Shown piece after piece: positions 44,540 through 56,466 of a stretch of 64,000 nucleotides of DNA. Numbering within the stretch: the first letter of the stretch is position 1; the number at the start of each line of letters is the position of its first letter. The translations under genes and the position numbers were made by a program. The DNA comes from Chrysopilus asiliformis (taxonomy: Eukaryota > Arthropoda > Insecta > Diptera > Rhagionidae). Location: contig OZ035960.1 in NCBI GenBank assembly GCA_964034945.1, positions 52,012,706 through 52,076,705 on the forward strand, given 5' to 3'. Below the pieces are notes generated by a model. That model was given only the letters and a program-made list of their open reading frames with translations, had not been told where the DNA came from and did not search any database.

Positions 44540-45630
44540 AAATACTAAAAAAATCATGTGGTCAAATCTTTCGTGAAGATGTATTTGTATTCTAAGGGCT
44601 AAAAATTTTAGGTTTAGTCACTTCTCGCTGAACAAACACTTTTTTTCTTTTTCAATTTTTAATTTAAAACTTACAAAAACAGTCCTAGACCAAACAAGAT
44701 GCTAGAAATTTTAAGGGTCGTTAACATATTAAGCCCCATCAAGTAAAAAAAACACACATCAGACGTGAAAATATTTTCATACGTTGAGGAGAAAAGGAAA
44801 CGATATATAGAAGATTATCATGGCATTCAGAGTACCTGAAATAGTTGCAGTGTCACCACATTTTAACCCATTTCGCTGAACATTAAGATCTTTCTTTATT
44901 CAGTATATGCAGTAGTGTAATTAAATTAGCGATTTTGGACCATTAAAGTTTGATTAATTGACATAAGACGACATTAAATTTTCGGCTTACGAGCATTTTT
45001 ATAGCTCTTGACGTTGAAACATTTCCAGTTAGCGTAATCTGGAAACGTGCAGTGGGACCTATAAAATTACTTTGCAGTTTTTTAAGCGGCCGTTAATGCC
45101 TATAAAGCTGTAATAATATACCAGATCTTATGGCTTTCATTCAAAATGATATAATTTATAATAAATGTTTATTAATGTATGTATATATGCATTTTGTAGG
45201 TAACAGTTTTTATATGAATTTTTATACGGGTATGAAGAAACATCGTATTTATGTGAGAATATCTACACGTGGAGCGAATGCCGGTTATAACAAAAATGAA
45301 CATTTTATTGCTACTTCGTGATGTTTCAAGTCAACCTTAAGTTAATGTGAGAACGAACGAGACTATAATATGAGCATAATTTTTGCAATTTACAGTTTAA
45401 GGCACTCTTAAAACACATATAAACTCGCGGTATCGAGATAGGTACATTATTTTGATGGCGGAACATTAAATATTAATAGCTTAGGTACAATAACAATGTT
45501 TTTTATCAATGACTTAAGATTTTATATTTATTGATTTGTAAAATTCTCAAAAACCTTTAAAAAAATTCTGATTTTATGACAGTTTCAAGGAATTTTGATA
45601 TGATTTTGCCATGTTTTTTAATTTTAAAAA
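44540..45630. other. No gene recognised
   Basis: AT-rich sequence with short frames only. Confidence 0.4.
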
Positions 45631-45634
45631 TTAA

Positions 45635-45978
45635 CACGTTGGCTACCAGCCACAAAAACGCTTACTCCGCTAGTATACACTGGGAAAAAACGCAAAAATC
45701 ATTTCTGTACAATGTGAGTCACCAGTGAACACAAGATCAATACAGACAAAAACGAACGAATCGAATAAAATATAACGGAAAAAACTTACCACAACAAATT
45801 TTTCACATGAAATATGCTCCACAAAAAACCCCCCCTTTGTACCGCACGAGCGACTGCACTCAACCATGGAACTTGAGAAACTGACGGTAATGACAATAGT
45901 GTGTGTACACCGGTGACTCACATTGTCCCTGTGGGTGACACGCTGCGATCACCGGTGACTCACATGGTAGCCAACGTG
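45635..45978. mobile_element. TTAA element K copy 1
   Basis: Inverted ends CACGTTGGCTACCA and TGGTAGCCAACGTG with TTAA at 45631-45634 and 45979-45982. The word CACCGGTGACTCACAT (or inverted ATGTGAGTCACCAGTG) recurs three times near the ends. No coding capacity; TTAA target suggests piggyBac-type mobilisation. Confidence 0.87.
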
Positions 45979-46639
45979 TTAATATGATGCGCTCAAAAAA
46001 ACCTATCTCAAATAAAGAAAAATCGACATTTCATAAAAAGTATTTTAGGTTAAGAATTGACACAAATTGTAATTTCAAAACACACTTATATTTAAAATTA
46101 TTGTACAAAAATGTTAGAGGCATAAGCCTGATTCATTTTATAAATAAAACATTTCTAAAAAAAGAAAAGAAAAAAAAAGTTGATAATGATTTAGCGCCAT
46201 AGAAAAATTAATTTGAATTAGAAACAACATTTTCTTTAAAATCAGGGAATAATTGCTGCTTTCAAATTGGAAATTTTTTTCTCAATGTAATTTCTTCCCC
46301 ATTTGTTATCTGTTATAACTATATATTATCAAGTTGTTCCTTTCGCCCCCTCCGCTTGACGGGGCGTAGAATCCTATTGATTACATATTTGAAACATTCT
46401 AATTGTATTTCGATGTATGGAAGAGTTATGTGAAATCAGTACCAGGGCGAGCGAAGTTGAAAGGGGGCTGTAAAATCGCCACTAGCCTGATGTAAATTTT
46501 AGATGAGTACAACCAATTCAAATCGGTGATTTGCCACATGATCCAAATTTTCTTTCATAATTTGTAAATTTACTTTAGCAAGCTAATCGACTAAACATTG
46601 AGGGTGAGTTCTAGCATAAAGACATCCACTTAACCCTTT

Positions 46640-46810
46640 CACCCCGGAGTTTTTCTGAAGCTTGAGAATACAATATTTTCACTACTTCGTCCTTGTAAGG
46701 CAAGGTCCTGTAAGGATAACGTGATTATCATTTTCCTAAACTTTCCGGGAAAAAATCAATTTCCGGGGGTTTTTGGGGTCGCTGAATATGAATCTGGAAT
46801 CAAAATATCT
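46640..46810 (+). mobile_element. Helitron-like fragment
   Basis: One internal unit: AGGTCCTGTAAGGATAACG, TTTTCCTAAACTTTCCGGG, GGGGTTTTTGGGGTCGCTGA. No ends. Confidence 0.55.
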
Positions 46811-47399
46811 CAAAAGTCAGGATATATATTTGAAGACTAAAAATAATATAGAAGCTTGGTGAAAGACAGACTGTATTTAAATTTTTCATCACTTTTGTCA
46901 TACAAAATGACCAAAAAGGATAAATTTAAAAATAAAATTTATAAAAAGGAAAAATTAATTTTTTGTGCGCTCTGTATTATAAATAAAAGCGAGAGAAAAG
47001 CATAAAAAATCAAATATTTATCTCGCTCTTATTTCTGATACACAGCGCCCAAAAAACTGTTTTTTTTTTTCGTTTTTAGTACATTTTTTTAAACATCGAA
47101 TAACAGTTGAATTGTTTGGTTAGGTTAATTGTGTTTGAGTTGCTCTCTTTTGGTGAAAAATTGGCAATTTTATCAAAATGCAGAAATTATCCATAGTAGC
47201 ATATAATAATATTTTCTTTACTTTCTGCACTCTCATCTTTTACATTCAAAAAAAATTGTTAGGTTATGGGATTGTATGTCGCGTGCTCGCAGCTCTGGTA
47301 ATGTAATTTGGATGACGATAACGACAATGTCGCGCGACTCTCGTCGACGTCTCGTGTCGCCTTGTCGTCGCAATGTAACTCAGGCTTTATGTATAAAAA

Positions 47400-48366
47400 A
47401 AAGTTGGAGACAATAAAATTTCCTACATTTTGTCTTTCACTAAAATTACATACATATCCCAAGCCGTTATCGAGATATGCCATTGAGGGTATTCACAATC
47501 CTCTTTTAATTTTGGGTATTCGGTGTTTTCGGTAATATTAAAAGACTGAAAATATTCTGCTGTGAACATCCCACAGCACAGATTTGAGAACAGCGCTTTT
47601 ATTGGATACGTGACCAAATCATGAACTGCGAATTTGATTGTAAAATATGTCACATACCTTTAAATCCATGTTTGATGTATTCTTTTGAATTTCTATTGTG
47701 GCAACGGCTATCAAAATTGAAAAAATTTGCATCAATCCGATGAGATTAACAAAAAACCACCGAGAAAATTTGACAACTAAAAACATTACTAGCGCCACCC
47801 ACGGTTGATTCTTGATACCGAATAACCGGGCCGGAAAACACGACTCAAGGCATGTATACAATTACCGAATTCGGTAATTCATTTTTACATGAACCAAGTT
47901 ACCGTCTCGGTAAAAATCTGTTAAATTTGACTGAATTACCGAGCGGTAAATTTACCCGCAATTTAAAAGACGACTGTGAATACCCTGACTATTTAAAAAA
48001 TATCAGTTTTTTGCAATTATCTCGAAAAATAACGGGTTTTTGGTTGTTCAATATGTGAGATGAATTGAAGAGAATAATGCTTGCCACAATTTTGTCTTTG
48101 ACTGTTATCCGTTATATTTTACCGTTATATAATAGATTTTTGCGAATTGCTTGCAACGTAACGGTTTTTCGAAAAAGTTTTTAAGGGCAGAATCAAATAT
48201 ATTAAAATTCCTTACATTTTTGCCTTTTACCATGAATCGATATATTTTACCGTTATCGAAATATTTCAGATTTTGTAAAATAAAAATTCATGTATTTCTG
48301 TAAACTAATATTTTATTCGTCAGGTAAATTGTGCAGAAACGTAGATTTTGTATAAGAAAGTCATGT
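47400..48366 (+). repeat. Repeat I copy 3, interrupted by a TIR element
   Basis: Longest copy. Left part has GAGACAATAAAATTTCCTAC and CCCAAGCCGTTATCGAGATAT; right part from about 47990 has AATTATCTCGAAAAATAACGG through AAACGTAGATTTTGTATAAG. Interrupted at 47486-47985. Upstream at 47290-47385 is a CG-rich palindrome-like stretch. Confidence 0.8.
47486..47985. mobile_element. 500-bp TIR element inside repeat I
   Basis: Inverted ends AGGGTATTCACAATCCTC and, inverted, GACGACTGTGAATACCCT, continuing TTTTAA...GGGTA and GGTAATTC/GAATTACC words. Repeat I copies 1 and 2 lack it at this position. No exact TSD could be read. Confidence 0.75.
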
Positions 48367-48622
48367 GCTGTTTACATCTGTTATTTTTAGAAAGGAAGGG
48401 CGTGCCAAATACAGATTTAGCCCCGGGCGGAGCTTTACCTTGGTCTGTTGTAAAATTATATTTTAAACACTTTTAAATCTTTTTCTGAACATGAACCGTT
48501 TTCGAGAAAATCGCCAATTTTTTTCTTTATTTGCATGAGGTGGGAGAGGAGGAAATGTGGCTCAATTTTTTCCGTTTTTGACAAGGTTAACCTTTGTTTA
48601 AAAAACATATTACTAAATATTA

Positions 48623-48999
48623 AGGTAGAACCAGAAACATACGTGCGTGCGTCCGCCATGCATCCGTCACGTTGACAGTTCGATGCGGTCAAAGTAAAAT
48701 CAACGGGCTAATATGAGTACTCCCCTAATAATGCGTGTGTCCGCATAGAGTAGGTCGACTTTCTACTTTTACATGCGGCAAAGCACGGAAATGTCATTTC
48801 GCAAAAAAGTTTGGTTACGATTTAAGCAATTTAAGTATGGAACAAATTGAAAGTAATTGTTTCGACGATAAACTAATAGAAGAAGTGCAAAAAAAGTGAA
48901 GAAGAAGTGATTCGTTGCGGTACCCAACTGTCACCGCATAAAACTGTCTACCGGACGGACGCATGACGGACGCATCGACGTACGATTCAGGTTCTAGCT
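48623..48999. mobile_element. Harbinger-type MITE, TTA TSD
   Basis: Inverted ends AGGTAGAACCAGAAACATAC and its counterpart GATTCAGGTTCTAGCT. TTA at 48620-48622 and 49000-49002. CG-rich arms carry GTGCGTCCGCCATGCATCC and inverted GGACGCATGACGGACGCAT. The interior has no recognised ORF. Confidence 0.85.
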
Positions 49000-49729
49000 T
49001 TAAGTGTCTACTAAAAGTGTCTACTATAGACACCTCCGTGCAAAATTATCGTAACTTGACTTACGACAATCTTTAATATAGAATTTTTACTTCACTAAAA
49101 AATAAAACTCATGAACTTTTTTAAAAAATAAAACTCATGATATTAATGATTCACAATTGCATAGTGAACAATTTTTTTTGCAAAATCAGCAAAAAATTAC
49201 AAAAATTCTTCCCAATATTAAGATTTTGTCGTATTCACAAAAACGTAAAAATTTCGACAGCTCGAGAGAAATACGATATGTTTGCGTGTGTGTCTTAATG
49301 TTTGTTTCGACATGATATACACACGGCTCGCTCAATTTCGATCAATAAAGGATAAGATATTATATTAACCTTTCCCCTTTCCTTCGCCACCCTTCCCTTG
49401 AATGTTGAACCATTTGAACGTTGGAGATATGGTTTTCTGTTTCGGGAAATTATCTTGCAAACAAGCATTGTCTATTAAAAAAAATTACCCCTTCCTTGTC
49501 ACGACACCTCCATCCCCTGCTACGACACCTCCAATAGATCGCTGAAGGGATTTTGTTCGAATTTCCGCTTATTAAATAAGCAAAATTCCTTTCTACTTAA
49601 ATTTACCCACCCCGTGTCCGTTAACGCCTAGGGAAATTTTTAATGCTTCGATATTTATCGTGATAGTTTTTAAAGCCCGATTAGAGGGAAAAGGACCGTT
49701 TTGAGGTTTAATATTTTTAAAACAAGCAT

Positions 49730-50043
49730 TTTGCGCCACAGGCAAAACTTTTAGAATCCAACACTCCAGTATTGAAAATTATTCAATAAAATAAGCTGCA
49801 GGCTATTTATTGAAAATTATTCAATAAAATAAGCTACAGGAAAATTCACTAAAGGCAGTAGCGTCTGAGTAAATTGCGCCGCAGTCGAAAATTTTCGGGT
49901 TTCGAGATCAAATTTTCTTAGCGATTAAGAAATTCCAACACTAGATTGTATGATTCCAGGACAAAAGTTTAGTTTTCGGGACGCAGGGACAACATTCTTA
50001 AATCCGGGTCTATCCCAGCCATTTCTGGACGAATGGTCACCCT
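49730..50043. mobile_element. hAT-like family G fragment, right end
   Basis: GCGCCACAGGCAAAACTTTT, GCGCCGCAGTCGAAAATTTT, CCAGGACAAAAGTTTAG, CGGGACGCAGGGACAAC and terminal ATGGTCACCCTA. The left terminus is missing. Also holds a local tandem duplication of TTGAAAATTATTCAATAAAA with AATAAGCT (49773-49845). Confidence 0.6.
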
Positions 50044-50049
50044 AACCGT

Positions 50050-52160
50050 ATATAATTTTGAAATCACATAAAAAGTTTATCTTTGGCTTTGTTATAGCGA
50101 AAAAGTGCTGATTTTCAGAAAAACTTTTAGTCACATTAGCCGTATATTATTTTAAGACATGGAAGAAAAAGTATGCTTATCATTTCTACAGCAAAACAGT
50201 TATCTATACTAATTACTGTTAGAAGACTACCAATTTGCAGTTTCTTATCAAAAATATTTTTGGAGGAAACGGCTTAGAAATCGTTAAGATAACATCCTTG
50301 GAGGAAGTAAATGAACCTCGAAGACGAATCCGTTAGGAAAATAAAAGGTCCGTCTAGTTAACTAACAGCCAAATGTTAATATATTAAATGAGTCTATAGA
50401 GTTTGTTTAGATATTAGTCTGTCTATCTGCTGTTATAGTATACTAAATGAGTCACATAAGAGGGACGTTGAAGGGCATCTCGAGGGGTACAAGTGAACAA
50501 GCAAGCAACCTTTGGATAAATGGTTTAAGTTGCCATCAATTGCGTGAGCAGGAGGAAGTGAAACGGCAAAGAAATAGGACCAGCTAAGAAAATAAAATCA
50601 GCAGTTAATTTAATTTATTACAACATTTTTATGGCTGACTTTATTGCATATAAAACATAATTTACTGCGTCTGCTGCTGATATACACGTTTCGAAAAAAA
50701 AATGAATCTCACATATACCATTAAATATATACGAAGTGCTTCCAGTAATCGTAGTCTAAAAACTTGGCCAGAGCCATAAAACCTTGCATACCGTATTACA
50801 ATTTTAGCCATTCATCCATCTATTCGTCTTTCGGCCAGATTCTACACTCTTATACTCTTCATACATGCATTCTAACGTGTATCTATAAATTCTATGTTAG
50901 GTACTTTCCCTCCACACACAACGTATAAATGTTGTAAGGATGAGGGAGTCCATTTAAGTCAAGAGAGGGTGGCCAGAAGGAAACTTTTGCTTATTAAGGA
51001 TTATCAGGATAATAGATTATCCCTTAATTGTTTGCCATCAATTTTCCCTTCTTTTGTATGTTAACAGTTAACAACACGACGGAATACAATATTGCTGCCA
51101 TCAAATCCTTAAGTTGTTCAATACATTATCCATTTTCCACTCCATCTACTCACAGGATGTGTGTGGGTACCATTGGGTACTCTCTGCTACATTCATCTGA
51201 TGTTCAACATTGTTACCGAAAAAAAACGTGTTTATGTTTTTTTTTCTAACATACAAACATACATGTATGGTTTATATTGCAGAAATCGCACACATATCTA
51301 TACATCGCTATATATAAGTATGACGTAACTCGCAAGAAAATTGCTGTACTGCTCAGTTTAAGGGTGCAAACTCGTCTACAGCCATACCAACGCCAATTCA
51401 ACTTTGAATCGCCCACATTCGAGAAAAACTTAATGTATTTGTGTAGAAAAGAAGGCCAACAGCGTGAACGGAAGTAAGTGGGATTGACTACATAAATATA
51501 TTTGGTGATGCTTTCCAATAATAGAGGGAAATATCCTTTTCAACCCTCGTTTCCTGGTTTAGCCTACAAGTATTTTGTGTGCTATTTTGAAATATTACCC
51601 GTTTAGTACGAGTGACAAATCTGACAATCAATTTATTTTAGAAAACTAAATGAGATCAAGGAATATTACGGATAAGGATTTGCGTTATTCTTTTCATTTT
51701 TTTTTTTTTTTGCAAACAGGAATTTCGGTTTTGAATATAAAAGTGATCTAACATTGAGGATAAATGAAATAAGGAGAATTCCTGCCATTCAGTCGATATA
51801 TCCCTTGTCGAACATGCTTTATCCGATGACGAAGGCTTTTGATCACATCTTATAGGATAATTCATCCAGTCTGGTATACACACACGTACAAATACTATTT
51901 TGATTGAAGCTTGTAGTGTGATTTTTGATTTGAATAACAAATGTCAGATTCAAAAAGACATGTCGTCTTTTATTTATTTATACTATTAGGAATTCTCCTT
52001 ATAGGAAGAAACATGGAGCAGAAAAATCTTTCACTTGTACATGCACGCAGTAATGTCGGAAAAAAAATGTTACCGGCACGTGTTAGTGCAGAATTGTAAA
52101 AGAAGTGTTTTTCAAAAATCCCAATTATTTTTTGCTCATAAATCCGAATTTTCACACAGC
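50050..52160. other. No gene recognised
   Basis: Includes at 50896-50930 a 35-base word, TGTTAGGTACTTTCCCTCC onwards, that recurs at 55183. No gene or element ends found. Confidence 0.4.
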
Positions 52161-52292
52161 AATATATACCGTATGCGTCAAAAAAATCTGGAAAATTCAT
52201 ATTAAATTGTAAACCGTTTAATAAAACACAGAAGTTGAACGAAAAAAAATGTCTTTTGCTCTAAACAAAATTTTACATACTAGTAAAAAAAA

Positions 52293-52910
52293 TTATTTAA
52301 AATGTCCACCTCCAGAATTTACGAACTTCTCCAAACGGAGCGTGTACTTCTTGGAGGTCAATATTAAATAAGACTCCAGCTTGTCGTTCCATGCGATGGT
52401 AATGGTGGACTTCAGGGCTTGCACATTACTGTAAGCCATAGCTCCAGTCTTAGCCTGAACATATGCCCATATTAAAAAATCCAAGGGATTAAGGTCTGGA
52501 GAGCTCGGTGACCACATTGTCTTAGACCAGAAGTTTTTTTAAATTATTGGTTTTTTAAATTATCCAAATTTGAGTACTTCTGGCAGTGTGGCACGGCGCC
52601 CCGTCTTGTTAAAACACGTAAAACCAATCATTACCGTAGGTTGACTCTATCGATGGTTTTACATGACTCTCCAAGATGTCCTTATCGGATTCCTTCTGAT
52701 CCTTCCTTTGATTGCCCTAATCAACACTGGAGTCCTTACTGAAATGGGTCTACCGCTTCCAGATTGCGGCCTAACTATTCCCCTGGCCAAACAAGTCGCT
52801 CTTACAGCATAAACAGTTGACAAAGCTACGTTTAATTCATTGGAAATTCCCTTATTGGACTTCCGCGCGTGGGCCAACTCCATGATTTTCACTTTTCGAG
52901 GCTCCCCCAT
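52293..52910 (-). pseudogene. Tc1/mariner transposase pseudogene, internally deleted
   Basis: Begins on the minus strand at 52910 with an N-terminal helix-turn-helix: LAHARKSNKGISNELNVALS, TVYAV, then the linker SGSGRPISVRTP and IKGRIRRNPIRTSWR. The region with the first catalytic Asp is missing. Further on, DWFYVF, a stop where Q is expected, then QDGAPCHTA give the second Asp. A ~15-base local duplication follows. Then NFWSKTMWSPSSPDLNPLDF supplies the third acidic residue (Asp in PLD, about 34 residues after the second by eye) and the C-terminal region to a stop at 52293. The third residue is Asp rather than the Glu of typical Tc1. The protein is dead by deletion, a stop and frameshift. 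Confidence 0.85.
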
Positions 52911-53066
52911 GTTGCTATATTTATAAACATTTAATTTTTTGGCTCAATTATGTACGAAGTTATATTTACAAACCCTTTCAAACGTAGTACAAATTAATAA
53001 GCAACTGTTATCTCCTTGAAAATACTTGCAGTAGGTACTAGATTCCAGATTTTTATGACGCATACG

Positions 53067-54161
53067 TAAGGCTCCCATCTCATTTTGGCTAAAATACAGG
53101 ATAAACCTGCGAAAATTAAGGATTTTACAGGATAAATTTTTCAAAATACAGGATACAGTTCCTAGTCATTTATTTGAAAAAAAAATTACATAAAAAATGC
53201 AATACACTTGTGAATGTAATTATTATTGTATCATTGATTAAGTGTAAAATCATTGCTTTTGTGGTCATTGTCAATTTCGAGAGTTTTATTATCAACTCAC
53301 GTGTTGTATTTGTCTTTAGAAGCTATTTTCCGAAGCATTTCCGGCTGCGACGTCAGGAATTCATAGAATTCCAAGCAAGATAGTTTCATATTGGTTTTGA
53401 TCGTGAGAATCGCTTTTAATGTTTCAATTTATAAATTGAATATAAAATTTATATTCGGACCACAGAACTATATAACATAGAACAACTGTCACCATACAAA
53501 GCTCTGCTGAAAAATGGTCCCAAAAGTATTTCCCTCTTTATCGTACTTGAACGCATCCACTGAACTGTATAAGGTCGCGAAATTCAAATTTAGTTTGCTG
53601 CGAAATTCAAATTTCACAAGTTTGAGACTAGCTTTAGGCGCAAACAAATAACTTTAGGCGCCAACACCATTCCGAAAGTCTATTTTCCTTTGACAGCTCA
53701 CGGTTTAAACGAGAGGACTATATTTATTTTCATACGGTTATCTTGCTCTTACTTGACTCGTTTTGATTCACTGAACTGTATTGAAATGGGACCATTTGAG
53801 ACAGCAAATCGAGCGATCTAGTATATCTATGATTCGGACACACAAAACGAACTGTAATAATATCCTGCACAGTGTTACCAGCTTGTTTCTTGCGAGAGGC
53901 TATTTATTCTCTAGTCGCTACGAGTAGAGTGCCTAAGTGTTCATAACATTTGTGCTAGTCTGAGCAAAACAGGAACGATATACGATATTTTCCTCATTAA
54001 ATCTCGGTTATACAGGCAAATACAGGATAAATACAGGTTTTTGAAAAAAAAACAGGATCGAAAAAAAAAATACAGGAAAAATACAGGATAGAAAAAAAAT
54101 ACAGGATTGCACTCAAAAATACAGGATAAACCTGTAAAATACAGGATAGATGGGAGCCTTA
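53067..54161. mobile_element. hAT-like non-autonomous element with 8-bp TSD
   Basis: Inverted ends TAAGGCTCCCATCTCATTT and ATAGATGGGAGCCTTA; CGCATACG duplicated at 53059-53066 and 54162-54169. Sub-terminal arrays of AAATACAGGATAAAC (at least ten ACAGGAT words across both ends). The interior is AT-rich with no transposase. An 8-bp duplication fits hAT. Confidence 0.88.
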
Positions 54162-54174
54162 CGCATACGGTATA

Positions 54175-55280
54175 ATCGGGACTGCCATAACTAAAAGAGC
54201 AAAAAAAAACCAGGGCAGAAGTTTTAAGCATTTAATTTTTTTTTTTATTAGAAAGAAGCTAAACTATCTCCTAACCTATTCTTCAATAACAAAACCAAAT
54301 AAATGATAAAAAATGAAAAATAAAAATAAAAAATGAGAAATAAAATAAAATATAAAAATAACAAAAACCTAATATTATCATCATCATTATCCTCGGCGCT
54401 ACAGCTCTTGAAGAGCCTGGGCATCCTAAATTGAGGTTCCATAACAATTTCTTGCTTGCTACGCACCTACAGTTTTACATGGATTGCGAACCATGGATGA
54501 ATTACAACATTTGTAAGGTTTTTACGTTGCAATCCATCAACAGCAGGGGCCGTAAAAGCAATCTAGACCAATGATGTCGTTAACACCAAGCGGCAACCTA
54601 ATATAAAACCTATTAAAAACCAATTCTAATATAAACCTTCAATAGAACAAAATAATAATAATAAAAAATAAATAAAAAAAATTTCCTGAAATTAGAAAAA
54701 AACCCTTTTAACTATAATAAAAAGTTAAAAAAATACAAAACAGTTAAAAATGTATGTGAGAACACTTACAAACATCTAAAAAGATCTTTTCAAAAATATA
54801 ATCCGTCGATAGTGATGGCATATAAATGTCTCAAAACGGCAAAAAAAAATATTCAGCAAGAGAAAATTAAACGGGGTGTACAACATCCAGGAGATATTTA
54901 ATACGGAGTGAGAGGAAATATAGTATTGATTTGGTAATTTTTATGTTCTGTAATATAATATTATAATTATCTATAATTTAATTTATATTCTTCAATAAAT
55001 AAATCAGTTAATTTTGTTTGGGGTAATTTTAAAACAACACCAATTAATATTTGGGATAAAAAAACTAGTGTGGCATCTCTCATTATTAATAGGATTTAGT
55101 CCTGTTATCCTCGAAGTGGGTGATTATTGTTAGTTTCCATCAGTGAATTAAGCGAACTTTTAGCATAAAAAGTAAGCGGTAATGTTAGGCACTTTCCTTC
55201 CGCACACAATGTATAAAGTAAGCGGTAAACTAAATTTATTATTTAGATTGTGAATATTTCGGTTTTGTTATGTATATATA
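54175..55280. other. No gene recognised; a possible repeat at 54230-54620
   Basis: 54370-54470 carries CTCGGCGCTACAGCTCTTG then AAGAGCCTGGGCATCC. This resembles words seen in arthropod retroelement tails, but I cannot place it. The rest is AT-rich. Confidence 0.35.
55183..55214. repeat. 32-bp insertion flanked by 14-bp direct repeats
   Basis: AAAGTAAGCGGTAA occurs at 55169-55182 and 55215-55228 on either side of TGTTAGGCACTTTCCTTCC plus CACACAATGTAT. The insert word also occurs at 50896-50930. It could be an extremely 5'-truncated retroposon tail or a local duplication. Confidence 0.75.
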
Positions 55281-55986
55281 GTGGTGGCTCGATAATTCGG
55301 ACAATTGCAAACCGGACATTGTCCGAATTATCGATTTGTCCGAATTACTAAAACCTATATACTCGTATTTCCATCCTAATTTTTGATTTAAACATAACGA
55401 AAGCTATAATTGCCAATCTGGCATTTATGGAAAACCCGTATGGTGATTTAAGTGAATGGCGAACAGTTGAATCAAAATTCCAGTTTGAAGTCAAACTTTT
55501 CAATAAGATTTTTTTTTTAATTTATTTCATTCGGATTTTGATGTTTGGGAGTTTTATGTAGAATCATATCATAAATAACTTTTGTTCTTGCGCTTTTTTG
55601 ATAAGATGCACCGTTTTCGAGATATTCGCAAAAAACGTTTTCGTTCGACTGGTCCATTTTTACCCATTAACGAACTTAGCCTTGCATTTACGAAAAACGA
55701 ATCTGCGTAAAATTTCAAGTCTCTAGCTCAATCCGTGCGCCCGCAATCCGCGCCATAGACGAACAGACGGACGGATGGACTGACAAACGGACAGAAGGAC
55801 GGACGGACTTCTAGCGCTATTGCCTTTCTTTAATGTATTTAAAATTCCAAGTATTTCTTTTATTGTTAGGAAGTGGTGTTTAACTTTATTAACTTCTGTC
55901 TTATGTCCGAATTACAGAGTCTTTAATATTAAAAACTTTCTGTCCGGATTATCGAACCGGATTACCGAATTATCGAGCCACAACTG
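55281..55986. mobile_element. pogo/Tigger-like TA element containing element E
   Basis: Ends GTGGTGGCTCGATAATTCGG and, inverted, ACCGAATTATCGAGCCACAA then CTG. TA follows on the right (55987-55988) and precedes on the left. CCGAATTATCGA motifs recur near both ends. Tigger-like ends of the type CAGT.GTGGCTCGATAA support the class. Element E is inserted in the interior. Confidence 0.75.
55385..55810 (-). repeat. Element E copy 4, truncated
   Basis: Reverse orientation: AAACATAACGAAAGCTATAA, AATTGCCAATCTGGCA, ACCCGTATGGTGA, TAAATAACTTTTGTTCTTGC, CAATCCGTGCGCCCGCAATC and a GGAC-rich tract. The outer TTTATACCCGTATGG end with GTGTGTTTA is missing. Confidence 0.75.
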
Positions 55987-55987
55987 T

Positions 55988-56354
55988 ATATAAGAAATGG
56001 ATGTCTGTTGGTCTGTTTGAGATTACAAAACGCAAAAACTACTGGACCAATTTTTATGCGGTTTTTTGCAAAATCATCTGAGTTGCCAGGAGCAGGTTGG
56101 AATTTCAAAATTCTAAACAGAAGGTCCTGTAAGGATAACGCAAATATCCTTTTTCCCATTTTTCCCCGGAAAAATTGGCATTATGGGGTTTTTGGGGTCG
56201 CTGATCACGAATCCGGTATTAGATTTTCAAAATTCGAAACGGAAAGTCCTGTAAGGATACCATTTTTTCTCAAAAGTTTCTAAATTATTTATAGTTTTTT
56301 TCCATTTTAAAATTTATACAAAAAACTTTAAGCTGACAACGAAGGGTCTGCTAG
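55988..56354 (+). mobile_element. Helitron-like element, copy 4
   Basis: Opens TATATAAGAAATGGATGTC, TGTTGGTCTGTTTG. Has AGAAGGTCCTGTAAGGATAA, TTGGGGTCGCTGATCACGAA, GGAAAGTCCTGTAAGGATA. Closes CTTTAAGCTGACAACGAAGG then GTCTGCTAG followed by T. It begins immediately after the pogo-like element's TA. Confidence 0.65.
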
Positions 56355-56466
56355 TAAAGTATAAAAACCTGTAAAAAAGTCTTGGGTGTAGTTAATAATT
56401 TGAGAGGATGGAAATTTAATAAAAAAAAAAGTATTGAAAAAAGTCGAATTCCAAAAATGGGATTAA

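Larger units (their letters stand above)
52169..54170 (-). mobile_element. Tc1/mariner-type element, 0.9 kb, split by a hAT
   Basis: Left end CCGTATGCGTCAAAAAAATC then TGGAA. The right end is the complement, TTCCAGATTTTTATGACGCA then TACG, interrupted, then G. TA flanks at 52167-52168 and 54171-54172. Removing the 1095-bp insert and its 8-bp duplication leaves an element of about 899 bp. The minus strand carries a broken transposase. Confidence 0.88.

Noticed and set aside
47290..47385. CG-rich stretch with GTCGCGCGACTCTCGTCGACG as a possible CpG island
   Set aside because: Short, palindrome-like and similar in texture to the arms of the Harbinger-type MITEs; no gene start follows.
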